From positions 1,736,001 to 1,800,000 of the forward strand of contig NC_015501.1 of the NCBI RefSeq assembly GCF_000212375.1: a stretch of DNA of 64,000 nt. Reading direction: 5' to 3'. The notes below the pieces were generated by a model. It was not told where the DNA came from. It did not search any database and worked only from the letters and a program-made list of their open reading frames with translations. Below, piece by piece: positions 18,760-26,449 of the stretch. The stretch comes from Porphyromonas asaccharolytica DSM 20707. Lineage in GTDB: Bacteria > Bacteroidota > Bacteroidia > Bacteroidales > Porphyromonadaceae. The translations under genes and the position numbers were made by a program. The stretch's first letter is position 1. Every line of letters begins with the position of its first letter.

Positions 18760-19665
18760 CTAGAAGCGGCCCACGATTCCTATCGAGTAGTCTCGCGTGC
18801 TCACCTCAGCCTGTGCTGACGGCATGGTACTGAGCAGACTAATCTGTCCGAAGAGTCCGAAGAAGCCGTACCCTATCTCGCCGCGCAGATCGACTCCGAA
18901 GGGACGCACGTTGAGATCATTATCCACGAGCGTATTGACACGCTCATCGAGCGAGCGGGTACGAGAGTTTTGCAGGCAGACGATCTTAGGAACGACCGCA
19001 AGCGAGCTCCACGCATTCGTCTCACCCCACGAGAGCGACAGACCTACGGGCATCTCAATAGTAAGGATATCTAGCTGCGTCCGTGAATAACCCACATCTG
19101 TCGACTCCTGCTTTAGGACAGTCAGCCCCTCATCGTCACGCTGCATAGCGTACTTCTTATCAAAGGCAAAGCTACGCCCCACAAGCGAGGTCCCTACGTT
19201 GAAAGCCCACGGACTACGACCGATCTGAAGGATGCCATAGATACCAAACTCCCCACGAGTAGAGCACCAGAAGCGCTGCTTGCCAACCCACTCAGGAGCC
19301 GTAAAAAGGTTCCAACCGAAGGAGGCTACAAAGTGATAAGAGACATCTCCCATGAGTGTCTTGTAGATGACGGGCCGTCCGTCTTGCTTATGGACCGTAC
19401 TGACTCGGGAGCGGTTCCAAGCAGATTGACGACCACCTCTCGTCCATACCCTATCTATATAGAGTGGTACGTTTTGCTCCTGTCCCTTCGGAAGTCGGCT
19501 CGCCACCTCTATCTGAGTATCTTTCTCACCTCGCATCACATAGACCGTGCGGTCAGCTAGCTGGATCGTATCACACGATGTCCCTGTCTGCCCTGCAGCT
19601 CCTAGCGTAGAGAGCAGTAGGGTGACTAGCGCAAATAAGGGTAATGTATAAACTCTTGAGTACAT
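18760..19665 (-). CDS. Putative outer-membrane beta-barrel protein
   Basis: Not assigned to a named family. The 301-residue protein has a signal peptide (hydrophobic residues 8-24 ending GAAGQ), then a soluble stretch, then alternating patterns typical of barrel strands (VSYHFVASFGWNLF, WAFNVGTSLVGRSF, LTIEMPVGLSLSWG) and a terminal phenylalanine (YSIGIVGRF), as expected for BAM-inserted barrels. It follows the next gene by 13 bases and is probably its distant paralogue: both open with a short motif on a DTI-type segment and end in a barrel of similar size. Confidence 0.6.
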   Translation of the reverse strand: MYSRVYTLPLFALVTLLLSTLGAAGQTGTSCDTIQLADRTVYVMRGEKDTQIEVASRLPKGQEQNVPLYIDRVWTRGGRQSAWNRSRVSTVHKQDGRPVIYKTLMGDVSYHFVASFGWNLFTAPEWVGKQRFWCSTRGEFGIYGILQIGRSPWAFNVGTSLVGRSFAFDKKYAMQRDDEGLTVLKQESTDVGYSRTQLDILTIEMPVGLSLSWGETNAWSSLAVVPKIVCLQNSRTRSLDERVNTLVDNDLNVRPFGVDLRGEIGYGFFGLFGQISLLSTMPSAQAEVSTRDYSIGIVGRF

Positions 19666-19678
19666 AGTTACGATACGA

Positions 19679-20590
19679 TTAAAAGGTGATACTTAGTCCA
19701 GCTGTGAGGAGACCCTTGTTGTTGTACCCGCTCATAGCGTCTTTGACGAGGAGTAGCGACTGAGGCGTATAGTGCACGTATAGTCCGATAGGCCTAAAGT
19801 CGATAAAAGCACCATAAGTCATCGACAAGGGCGGCGTAGCCTCTGTCATCGTACGCTCCTTGTGGCGATTGCCATACTGCTTGTGCATTACATACTCCTT
19901 GTACTTGATCTGTGGGATCACCTCGATGCCGATGCGCATACGACTGTTCATCATAGGACGCATCCCCAGCGTGATCGGGAGCGATATATAGCGTGTCACC
20001 AGCTTGCTCTGACGTAGCCCTATCTCCTCATCGTAGTGGTCTTGATTCAGTGCGTTGAGTTCCTTATCTGATGTGAAGTAGTAGCCATCACGTAGGCTGT
20101 AGGAGCGCCCCTCCAGAGCAAAGTCAAAGCCAACGAAGTAGCGCCCCTTGATATAGTACCTATACCCTATCGGAGCCACCATATAGTGGTTGAAGCAGGG
20201 GGTAGCAGCATGCGCGAAGGCATCTCCCAGCATCATCGTCGAGCCGAAGTAGAGCTTCGGGAAGAGACGTATCGTACCCCAGCGAAAGCTGTTGTCATCG
20301 TAGAGTCCGAGTGCACCTCCTACGCCCGAAAGGCCCTGACGTAACTCACGATCTAGCGAGAAAGCGTTCGTCTCCATACGGCGCACACGGTGCCGCTCGT
20401 TGTAGTCGACGAGTGTCACATCGGTCTGATCTTTACTAGACTCTATAATGACTTTGTAGTCATCTCGCTCGATGATTGTGTCTGGAGCGAGGGTCGCTAA
20501 GGGAGTTGCCTCTAGCCTGTTCGTGGCACAGAGAAGAAGCAAACCTGCCAGCAAACCTCCTCGTAGCGAAGCACGTAAGTAATACTGCAT
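19679..20590 (-). CDS. Putative outer-membrane beta-barrel protein
   Basis: 303 residues, signal peptide at residues 1-28 (LLAGLLLLCATNRLEA), then a short segment DTIIERDDYKVIIESSKDQT and barrel-like strands such as YFVGFDFALEGRSYSL, YISLPITLGMRPM and LLTAGLSITF with a terminal Phe. No named family recognised. It is first in a two-gene operon with the gene at 18760, with a -7 box at 20637-20644. Confidence 0.6.
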   Translation of the reverse strand: MQYYLRASLRGGLLAGLLLLCATNRLEATPLATLAPDTIIERDDYKVIIESSKDQTDVTLVDYNERHRVRRMETNAFSLDRELRQGLSGVGGALGLYDDNSFRWGTIRLFPKLYFGSTMMLGDAFAHAATPCFNHYMVAPIGYRYYIKGRYFVGFDFALEGRSYSLRDGYYFTSDKELNALNQDHYDEEIGLRQSKLVTRYISLPITLGMRPMMNSRMRIGIEVIPQIKYKEYVMHKQYGNRHKERTMTEATPPLSMTYGAFIDFRPIGLYVHYTPQSLLLVKDAMSGYNNKGLLTAGLSITF

Positions 20591-20636
20591 AGGTAGTTGT
20601 GATATGAGTTGGTTAAAACGATGTTTGTTACTCCGA

Positions 20637-20644
20637 CAAAGTTA
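20637..20644 (-). promoter_or_regulatory. -7 box of the outer-membrane gene pair
   Basis: Minus strand TAACTTTG, a perfect TANNTTTG, 46 bases before the ATG at 20590. The -33 region is not clear. Confidence 0.5.
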
Positions 20645-20670
20645 GAAAAATATTACTATTCAATAAAGAG

Positions 20671-20711
20671 GTCCTCCCTTGGAACTAGGAAGTTCCAAAA
20701 GGGAAATTAGC
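20671..20711. repeat. Small palindromic repeat with TTGGAACT
   Basis: CCTCCCTTGGAACTAGGAAG followed by TTCCAAAAGGGAA contains TTGGAACT/AGTTCCAA-type pairing and shares CCTCCCTTGGAA with the units at 3072-3160 read in reverse. Confidence 0.45.
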
Positions 20712-20760
20712 AAAACAACCTTCTAATTCTAACCACTGGGCACTGCGGTGTGCAGAGACA

Positions 20761-20800
20761 AAAAAAAGGGCAAAGACCGCTAGGTCTCTACCCCTTTCTT
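20761..20800 (-). terminator. Rho-independent terminator of the lipoprotein genes
   Basis: On the minus strand AAAGGGGTAGAGACC-TAGC-GGTCTTTGCCCTTT ends in a run of T. It lies 50 bases past the stop at 20851. Confidence 0.75.
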
Positions 20801-20850
20801 ATTTGTCGTAGGGCTATGCCTCTACAAATATATCGCACCCTATAGCCTAA

Positions 20851-21294
20851 CTACTTGACAAGCCTAAAGCCCATCATAGGCATCGGAAGTGCGACGCCAT
20901 CTTTCAGTTCGTAAAGGAGCAGAATGTTGGTATCCCAGTTGACCTTCATTATGAAGTTCTTGGTGTCATTTTCTATCGTTATAGAGGCAACGTAAGCCTT
21001 TCGCGTAGCATCATAGTTGTAAGACACAGGGACGGTGTACTTCAAGCCTTCAGCAGCCATCGTCAACTCGCCCTTCGTCTGACTGGTGAAGTAAAGCTCT
21101 CCAGAGATGTCACGATCTTCGTCATCGATGTCAAGCCCTGGGATGTTAAGATCGGTCTTCCAGCGGGTATTGACAAGGGCCTCCTTGGGGTCTTTTTCCG
21201 TAGGCTCTTTATCCTTCTTGCAGGAGCTGAGCATCAGAGTGGCACTGGCTAGCAGCATGGCTAGGCAGATGCGGACTAGCTGTTCTTTCCTCAT
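20851..21294 (-). CDS. Small lipoprotein, tandem paralogue 2
   Basis: 147 residues with a lipoprotein signal ending in the lipobox LMLSSCKKDKEPTEKDPKEA; the Cys is near residue 25. The rest is a small domain of probable beta strands ending GFRLVK. No named function. It is closely related to the gene just upstream (21338): the first 40 residues are nearly identical, including the phrase DPKEALVNTRWK, and the rest is diverged. Confidence 0.75.
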   Translation of the reverse strand: MRKEQLVRICLAMLLASATLMLSSCKKDKEPTEKDPKEALVNTRWKTDLNIPGLDIDDEDRDISGELYFTSQTKGELTMAAEGLKYTVPVSYNYDATRKAYVASITIENDTKNFIMKVNWDTNILLLYELKDGVALPMPMMGFRLVK

Positions 21295-21337
21295 AGCTTG
21301 AAGAAGTTTATGGTTATGATATCAGCCTTAGATCCTG

Positions 21338-21781
21338 CTACTTGACAAGCGTAAAGAACATAATAGGCTTCGGGATGACGACTCCAGCTTCCAGCTCGTA
21401 GGCTATCAAGATGTTAGTGTCCCAATTGACCTTCAAGATAAAGTGGTTGATATCATCTCCTATCTTTACCGTGGCGGGATAAGCCTTTTGCGTAGCATCG
21501 TAGCTGTAAGTCACCGAGAGTGTGAGCTTCGTCCCTTTGATAGCTGCTGTCAGCTCGCCTTCCGTCTGAGAAGTGAAGCGAAGCTCGCCAGATACTTCAC
21601 CGATCTCTTTGTCAATGTCAAGCCCTGGGAGGTCTGTAGCCATCTTCCAGCGGGTATTGACGAGTGCCTCCTTGGGGTCTTTGTCTTTGGGATCCTTATC
21701 CTTCTTGCAGGAGCTGAGCAGCAGGGTGGTACTGGCTAGCAGCATGGCTAGGCAGATGCGGATCAATTGTTCTTTTCTCAT
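21338..21781 (-). CDS. Small lipoprotein, tandem paralogue 1
   Basis: 147 residues, lipobox LLLSSCKKDKDPKDKDPKEA, same length and layout as its neighbour at 20851, 43 bases away. The signal and linker are almost the same, the C-terminal domain differs (ending MFFTLVK), which points to duplication followed by divergence of the exposed domain. A TACCTTAG box at 21814-21821 on the minus strand may drive both genes. Confidence 0.75.
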   Translation of the reverse strand: MRKEQLIRICLAMLLASTTLLLSSCKKDKDPKDKDPKEALVNTRWKMATDLPGLDIDKEIGEVSGELRFTSQTEGELTAAIKGTKLTLSVTYSYDATQKAYPATVKIGDDINHFILKVNWDTNILIAYELEAGVVIPKPIMFFTLVK

Positions 21782-21847
21782 TATGATTGGATTGTTTATT
21801 GGTTTAACGCCCGCTAAGGTAGTGCTTTTCCTAAATATAGGGTTCTC

Positions 21848-23185
21848 TTAGAGCTGCGATTGCTCGAGCTGACGTATCTTCTGGGCGAGTGCTCGCAATG
21901 CTTTGCGGGCTGCGGGGAGCTCACGCTCGAGCTGTAGGATCATCTCGGTCAGATCGGCATCGCTACCGCTATGCTGGTGATAGGCTGTGCGGAGGCGAGC
22001 CAGTGTCTGCTCCTGCTCAGTAAGCTGCTTCTGCTGCGTCAGATACTGATCGTAGAGGGTAGCAGCCTCGGCGGAGTGAAACTGCTCTCGACGGCTGTAG
22101 ATCACATCTGGCGCCACGACGAAAGCTCCCTGAGAGACACTGCCGTGAGCAGGCTGTGCGATAGTTTGCTGGCTCAGCAAGACCCCATAGTCTACATCCG
22201 GACGCTGCGTGATGTGGTAAGGACGCAGCATAGCGTACTGGCGCAGGATGGCGGGATCGTTGGAGGGAACCTCCGTTACCTCGCCATCATTGTAGACAAA
22301 GCGGTAAACGGTGACCATGCCACGGGGGGCATAGCGGTCGGAGACAAGGTAGCCGAGATGGCGCTCAGCGTTGAAAGCGAGAAGTAGGTCATCGCCCGTA
22401 CTGTTGTACGGGAGTCCCAGTGGGACCGGCTGCAAGTAGCCTCCCGAAGCGGTCTGGCGGGTCATATAGAGGTCTCGCCCACCCAGTCCATGCTTGCTAA
22501 TAGCTGAGAAGTAGAGCGTGATACCGTCTGGGGCTAGTGTAGGATAAGAGGGAGCCTCTAGACTGTCTTGGATGGCGGCAATAATCGTTGCATCCGCTTG
22601 AAGGGTTGTGGGGATCGGCTGATTGGCAAGGAGACCGCCATAGACGAGACGCACAAGGGCATCGGGTCGCTCTCGGAGCGGTCTGATGTAGCGATCGCCT
22701 CGCTCGGTGAGGAAGCCGAGACCTAGGCTGTCACAGGAGAAGACTTTGACGCCCTGTCCATTGAGATAGCTAGCCAATTGCTCTCGTGCGACGGTGATGG
22801 TGTCGGCCACTTCTAGCCAGAGGACATGCCCCATAAGGCGTCGCAACGCATACAGTCGCTCAGCGTAGAGGTCGGTGGCGTGCTGAGCCTTGCGCGCTTT
22901 GCTCTGCTTCTCTAGCGAAGCGGACAGTGCATCTAGTCGCAACTCCCGGAGGTAGCACTCCCAGAGAGCGGGCAGGTACTTACCATTTTGATGAGCGAGA
23001 TACTCATAGGCTGAGACGGCTAGATCACTGCGTCCTAGCGTTGTAGCTTGCTCCACGAGCTGCGTAGCGGTAGCTACAGAGGGCTTCGCATGAAAGGTTT
23101 GCGTGAGCGAGTCTAGCTCCTGACCTTGGACCATAAAGGCTGGCAAAGTGAGGAAGCAAACCAAGATGACGAGTAGACGCTTCAT
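21848..23185 (-). CDS. Secreted PD40-type protein of unknown role
   Basis: 445 residues with a signal peptide (residues 1-21, LLVILVCFLTLPAFMVQGQ). An N-terminal helical part resembles a repeat region (residues 30-120). A PD40/WD40-like blade is visible in APDGITLYFSAISKHGLGGRDLYMTR near residue 225, followed by a second blade (DLLLAFNAERHLGYLVSDR). The C-terminal 80 residues are a coiled coil rich in Gln, Leu and Glu. Such PD40 proteins in Bacteroidota are periplasmic or surface linked, sometimes part of gliding or type IX secretion clusters, but no such neighbours are here. Confidence 0.65.
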   Translation of the reverse strand: MKRLLVILVCFLTLPAFMVQGQELDSLTQTFHAKPSVATATQLVEQATTLGRSDLAVSAYEYLAHQNGKYLPALWECYLRELRLDALSASLEKQSKARKAQHATDLYAERLYALRRLMGHVLWLEVADTITVAREQLASYLNGQGVKVFSCDSLGLGFLTERGDRYIRPLRERPDALVRLVYGGLLANQPIPTTLQADATIIAAIQDSLEAPSYPTLAPDGITLYFSAISKHGLGGRDLYMTRQTASGGYLQPVPLGLPYNSTGDDLLLAFNAERHLGYLVSDRYAPRGMVTVYRFVYNDGEVTEVPSNDPAILRQYAMLRPYHITQRPDVDYGVLLSQQTIAQPAHGSVSQGAFVVAPDVIYSRREQFHSAEAATLYDQYLTQQKQLTEQEQTLARLRTAYHQHSGSDADLTEMILQLERELPAARKALRALAQKIRQLEQSQL

Positions 23186-23191
23186 GGGGGA

Positions 23192-23240
23192 TTAGAGATT
23201 AGAAGTTAGATATTAGAAGTTAGAGGCTAGAGATTAGAGC
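23192..23240. repeat. TTAGARR heptamer array, seven units, no gene
   Basis: Seven contiguous units on the plus strand: TTAGAGA, TTAGAAG, TTAGATA, TTAGAAG, TTAGAGG, CTAGAGA, TTAGAGC, starting six bases past the start codon of the gene at 21848-23185. Same motif as the arrays around the four-helix-bundle gene, but here as a single array. Confidence 0.88.
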
Positions 23241-23241
23241 A

Positions 23242-23286
23242 AGCGTCTCGGAGTAGTCAGACGAGATCCGACAGCTCCGAGACGCT
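23242..23286 (-). terminator. Hairpin after panE
   Basis: AGCGTCTCGGAG (23242-23253) and CTCCGAGACGCT (23275-23286) are perfect 12-base complements, six bases past the panE stop. The T-run is weak (TTGCTCT). Confidence 0.55.
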
Positions 23287-23291
23287 AATGA

Positions 23292-24254
23292 TTAATGCTG
23301 CGCGATGCGCTGCAAGATGCCAGCGTAAGCCTCTTCGTAGTGTGGTGCTGAGAGGCCTAAGCGACGACTCTCACGGACTACGTAGCCGACAAGGCTCTCG
23401 ACTTCGCTCTGATGATGGTTACGTAGGTCACTATTCATCGAGGTGGTCGTGGCGGGTGGCATACGCTCTATACGACGGAGTGCTGAGGCAACTGGATCGG
23501 CATCGCTGATACCCCACCCCTTAGCACGATAGAGCTGGCAGAGCTCTTCGGTGAGTCCGATGACAAAGGCACGATGCGCACCGAGCAAGCCCTCGACGTT
23601 GCAATCGTAGTAGCCTGTCGCAGCTGCTGAGTTGGAGAGCATAAGGTACTTTTTGCGCACTTCCTCCATAGGATCGTCGGGGATGACGAGGTCGATGCCC
23701 GCAGCTTGAGAGATCTGGAGGAGTCGCTCTTCGCTAGCCGTTCGCTCACCGCCGATGGGGCGTGCGAGGGAACCTATATAGAGTCGCTCGTTGTCGGAGT
23801 GGCTCTCCACTACACCTGGCTCTGTGCGCCGTGCGGTGATATAAGCGACACCCGCCCAGCGCTCGACCTCTGCGGGGAGCATCGTGCGGAGCTGCTCGTG
23901 GATGTCTAGTCCATTGAGCAGCGGCAAGACGGCACTCTCTTTGGTCAGATAAGGCTGAAGCGGACGTATACTGTCGGCTAGATCATAGCTCTTGGTCACG
24001 ACAACTAGATAGTCTATCGGGGCTAGCTCTTGCGGATCGCAAGTGACGCAGCTAGGACGCACGACGGTCTCTGCCAAACGCGGCGAAGAGATGCGCAGCC
24101 CCTCACTGTGTACACGATCATAGTGCGCTCCTGGACGCATGAGGTAGGAGACGCGCAGCTGGTCGGGATGCTCCATAGCGTAGCGTGTCCACAGTCCGCC
24201 GAAGTATCCGCCGACGCCTCCTAAGCCTAGGATAACAATATGAGGAGGTCTCAT
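23292..24254 (-). CDS. panE: 2-dehydropantoate 2-reductase (ketopantoate reductase)
   Basis: Reduces ketopantoate to pantoate with NADPH for coenzyme A synthesis. 320 residues with the dinucleotide motif ILGLGGVGGYFGG at the N-terminus, the lysine region VVTKSYDL, LPLLNGLDIHEQL, and the C-terminal domain with SMNSDLRNHHQSEVE. Six bases separate it from lpdA. Other 6-phosphogluconate-dehydrogenase-like reductases of this fold are possible. Confidence 0.82.
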   Translation of the reverse strand: MRPPHIVILGLGGVGGYFGGLWTRYAMEHPDQLRVSYLMRPGAHYDRVHSEGLRISSPRLAETVVRPSCVTCDPQELAPIDYLVVVTKSYDLADSIRPLQPYLTKESAVLPLLNGLDIHEQLRTMLPAEVERWAGVAYITARRTEPGVVESHSDNERLYIGSLARPIGGERTASEERLLQISQAAGIDLVIPDDPMEEVRKKYLMLSNSAAATGYYDCNVEGLLGAHRAFVIGLTEELCQLYRAKGWGISDADPVASALRRIERMPPATTTSMNSDLRNHHQSEVESLVGYVVRESRRLGLSAPHYEEAYAGILQRIAQH

Positions 24255-24260
24255 GACTAA

Positions 24261-25634
24261 TTAATGCGTACGGGGAAAGGTCTCCAGCGTCTCCTTGAGG
24301 ATCTCAGCCACAGAGGGGTGCGGGAAGATGATTTCACTCAACTCGTGCGCCGTCATGCCACGCTCGATGGCTAGCCCGGCGGTGACGATCAGTTCGCTAC
24401 AAGGATTGCCTAGCATGTGCACTCCGAGGATCTTGCCTTCGGGGTTTACGAGTACCTTGCAGTATCCTGAAGCCATCTCGTTTTCGGCAACAAAGCGTCC
24501 TGAGTAGCTCATCGGGAGCATCAGTTTGGTATAGACTTTGTCTCCACTCTTTAGGGCGTCCTCCGTAAAGCCTACGCCAGCTATCTCGGGATGCGTGTAG
24601 ACGACCCCTGGGATGGCACGGTAGCTCATCGGATTGATGATCTTACGGCCGAGGATATGGTCGACCGCTACCTCTGCCTCACGCACAGCCGTATGGGCTA
24701 GGAGCGAGTGTCCATTGACATCGCCCGCAGCATAGAGATTGGGGAGCGAGGTACGGAGGTATTCGTCGGTCTTAACGCCTCGACGCTCTAGCTCGAGTCC
24801 TTGGCTGAGCAGTGCCTCGAAGGAGCTGGTCACAGGACGACGCCCCACGGAGAGCATCACTTGCTCGCCCTCTACCTTAAAGGTCTCGCCCTCGTACTCG
24901 ACCTCTACGCCATCGGCATAAAGGTGCGTCACCTTGTGCTGGAGGTAGAACTTGATACCACGCTTCGTGTACTCCTCACGCAGGAGTGCAGCCAGCTCGC
25001 TGTCCATCCCGTTGATGATCTCGGGGAGCATCTCGACCACAGAGACGGTAACGCCCATCTCGTTGTAGTAAGCTGCAAACTCCATACCGATGACGCCTCC
25101 ACCGATGATGACGATCGAGGCGGGAAGCTCCTTGCTGTCTAATGCCTCTCGGTGGGTAATGTAGTGCCCCTCCTCGACACCTGGGATAGGCGGGATAACT
25201 GTCTCTGAGCCCGTGCAGAGGAGTAGATGCTTAGCCGTATAGGTCTCACCAGCTGCTGTGACTGTATAGGTGTCGTCACTATTGTGCGCTGTGACGGTCG
25301 CATGCTCTGTGACCACGGTCACGCCAGCATCCTTCATACGTGCGCGAATGCCAGCAACGAGCTTGCGCACGACTTTATTCTTTCTAGAGATAACCTTGGC
25401 GGGGTCTATCTGCTCTGGAGTACAAGCGACGCCATACTTAGCGGCGGTCTGCACCGTCTGCCAAACTTTAGCCGAGTACAGGAGCGTCTTCGTAGGGATG
25501 CACCCTTCGTTGAGGCAGACGCCTCCGAGCGCACGCTCCTCGATGAGCAGCGTCTGCAGTCCTCCACGAGCAGCACGCTCAGCAGCTGTGTAGCCCGCAG
25601 GTCCTCCGCCGATGATGATAAGATCGTATGTCAT
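24261..25634 (-). CDS. lpdA: Dihydrolipoyl dehydrogenase
   Basis: E3 flavoprotein that reoxidises lipoamide in 2-oxoacid dehydrogenases or the glycine cleavage system. 457 residues with the FAD motif IIGGGPAGYTAAERAARGG, the redox disulfide in GGVCLNEGCIPTKTLL, the NAD motif IIGGGVIGMEFAAYYNEMG, AAGDVNGHSLLAHTA, and the C-terminal catalytic HPSVAEILKE. No lipoate enzyme partner is adjacent. Confidence 0.94.
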   Translation of the reverse strand: MTYDLIIIGGGPAGYTAAERAARGGLQTLLIEERALGGVCLNEGCIPTKTLLYSAKVWQTVQTAAKYGVACTPEQIDPAKVISRKNKVVRKLVAGIRARMKDAGVTVVTEHATVTAHNSDDTYTVTAAGETYTAKHLLLCTGSETVIPPIPGVEEGHYITHREALDSKELPASIVIIGGGVIGMEFAAYYNEMGVTVSVVEMLPEIINGMDSELAALLREEYTKRGIKFYLQHKVTHLYADGVEVEYEGETFKVEGEQVMLSVGRRPVTSSFEALLSQGLELERRGVKTDEYLRTSLPNLYAAGDVNGHSLLAHTAVREAEVAVDHILGRKIINPMSYRAIPGVVYTHPEIAGVGFTEDALKSGDKVYTKLMLPMSYSGRFVAENEMASGYCKVLVNPEGKILGVHMLGNPCSELIVTAGLAIERGMTAHELSEIIFPHPSVAEILKETLETFPRTH

Positions 25635-25673
25635 GATTGAGATTGTCTAATTAAGGGAGTGGATAAATCGCAG

Positions 25674-26420
25674 TTACTTGCTCTTGCCCTGATTAGCAAC
25701 AGCTGCCTGAAGCTTAGCTATCTGCTCGGGATCACCGAGGAAGTAGTCACGCTGCAGCTGCATCTTGTCGTCAAACTCGAAGACGTACGGGATGCCCGTC
25801 GGCAGATTGAGCGCAGGGATTTCTTCGTCTGAGATGCCCTTGAGGTGCTTGACGATACCTCTCAAGCTATTGCCGTGAGCCGTGACGATGATCTCGCCAT
25901 ACTTCTCCAGATCTGGACGAATGTTGCTCTCCCAATAAGGAAGGATGCGCTCGACTGTCTCCTTGAGCGACTCCGTGAGTGGGAGCTCGTTAGGATTGAC
26001 CGCAGCATAGCGTGGGTCGTACTGAGGGGCACGCTCATCGGTCGGGTCTAGCGGTGCGGGCGGCACGTCGTAGCTACGTCGCCAGATGTGCACTTGCTCC
26101 TCGCCATACTTAGCAGCTGTCTCAGACTTGTCCAGTCCTTGTAGCATGCCGTAGTGCTTCTCGTTGAGACGCCAGGATTTCTCCACGGGGATCCAGTCGA
26201 GGTCCATCTCATCGAGGATAATATTCAGCGTCTTAATGGCGCGCTTGAGATATGAAGTGTAAGCCTTGCCAAAGCGAAAGCCCGCCTTGTGTAGCCGTCG
26301 GCCAGCCTCGTGTGCCTCCTCGACACCTTGCTCAGTGAGGTCAACGTCTGTCCAGCCGGTGAATTGGTTACTCTTATTCCACGCACTCTGTCCGTGGCGT
26401 ACTAATACAAGTCTTTTCAT
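25674..26420 (-). CDS. gpmA: 2,3-bisphosphoglycerate-dependent phosphoglycerate mutase
   Basis: Interconverts 3- and 2-phosphoglycerate in glycolysis. 248 residues with the phosphohistidine motif [23 protein letters not shown] at the N-terminus, [11 protein letters not shown], the [14 protein letters not shown] segment, and the second histidine in [16 protein letters not shown]. Length is normal for the dPGM type. Confidence 0.95.
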   Translation of the reverse strand: MKRLVLVRHGQSAWNKSNQFTGWTDVDLTEQGVEEAHEAGRRLHKAGFRFGKAYTSYLKRAIKTLNIILDEMDLDWIPVEKSWRLNEKHYGMLQGLDKSETAAKYGEEQVHIWRRSYDVPPAPLDPTDERAPQYDPRYAAVNPNELPLTESLKETVERILPYWESNIRPDLEKYGEIIVTAHGNSLRGIVKHLKGISDEEIPALNLPTGIPYVFEFDDKMQLQRDYFLGDPEQIAKLQAAVANQGKSK

Positions 26421-26449
26421 AAGGGTAAGATAAAGGAGTTTCTAAATGA

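Noticed and set aside
18374-18833. Several open frames of 60-105 codons on both strands
   Set aside because: They run through the palindromic repeat A and the terminator hairpin; their sequences are translations of inverted repeats.
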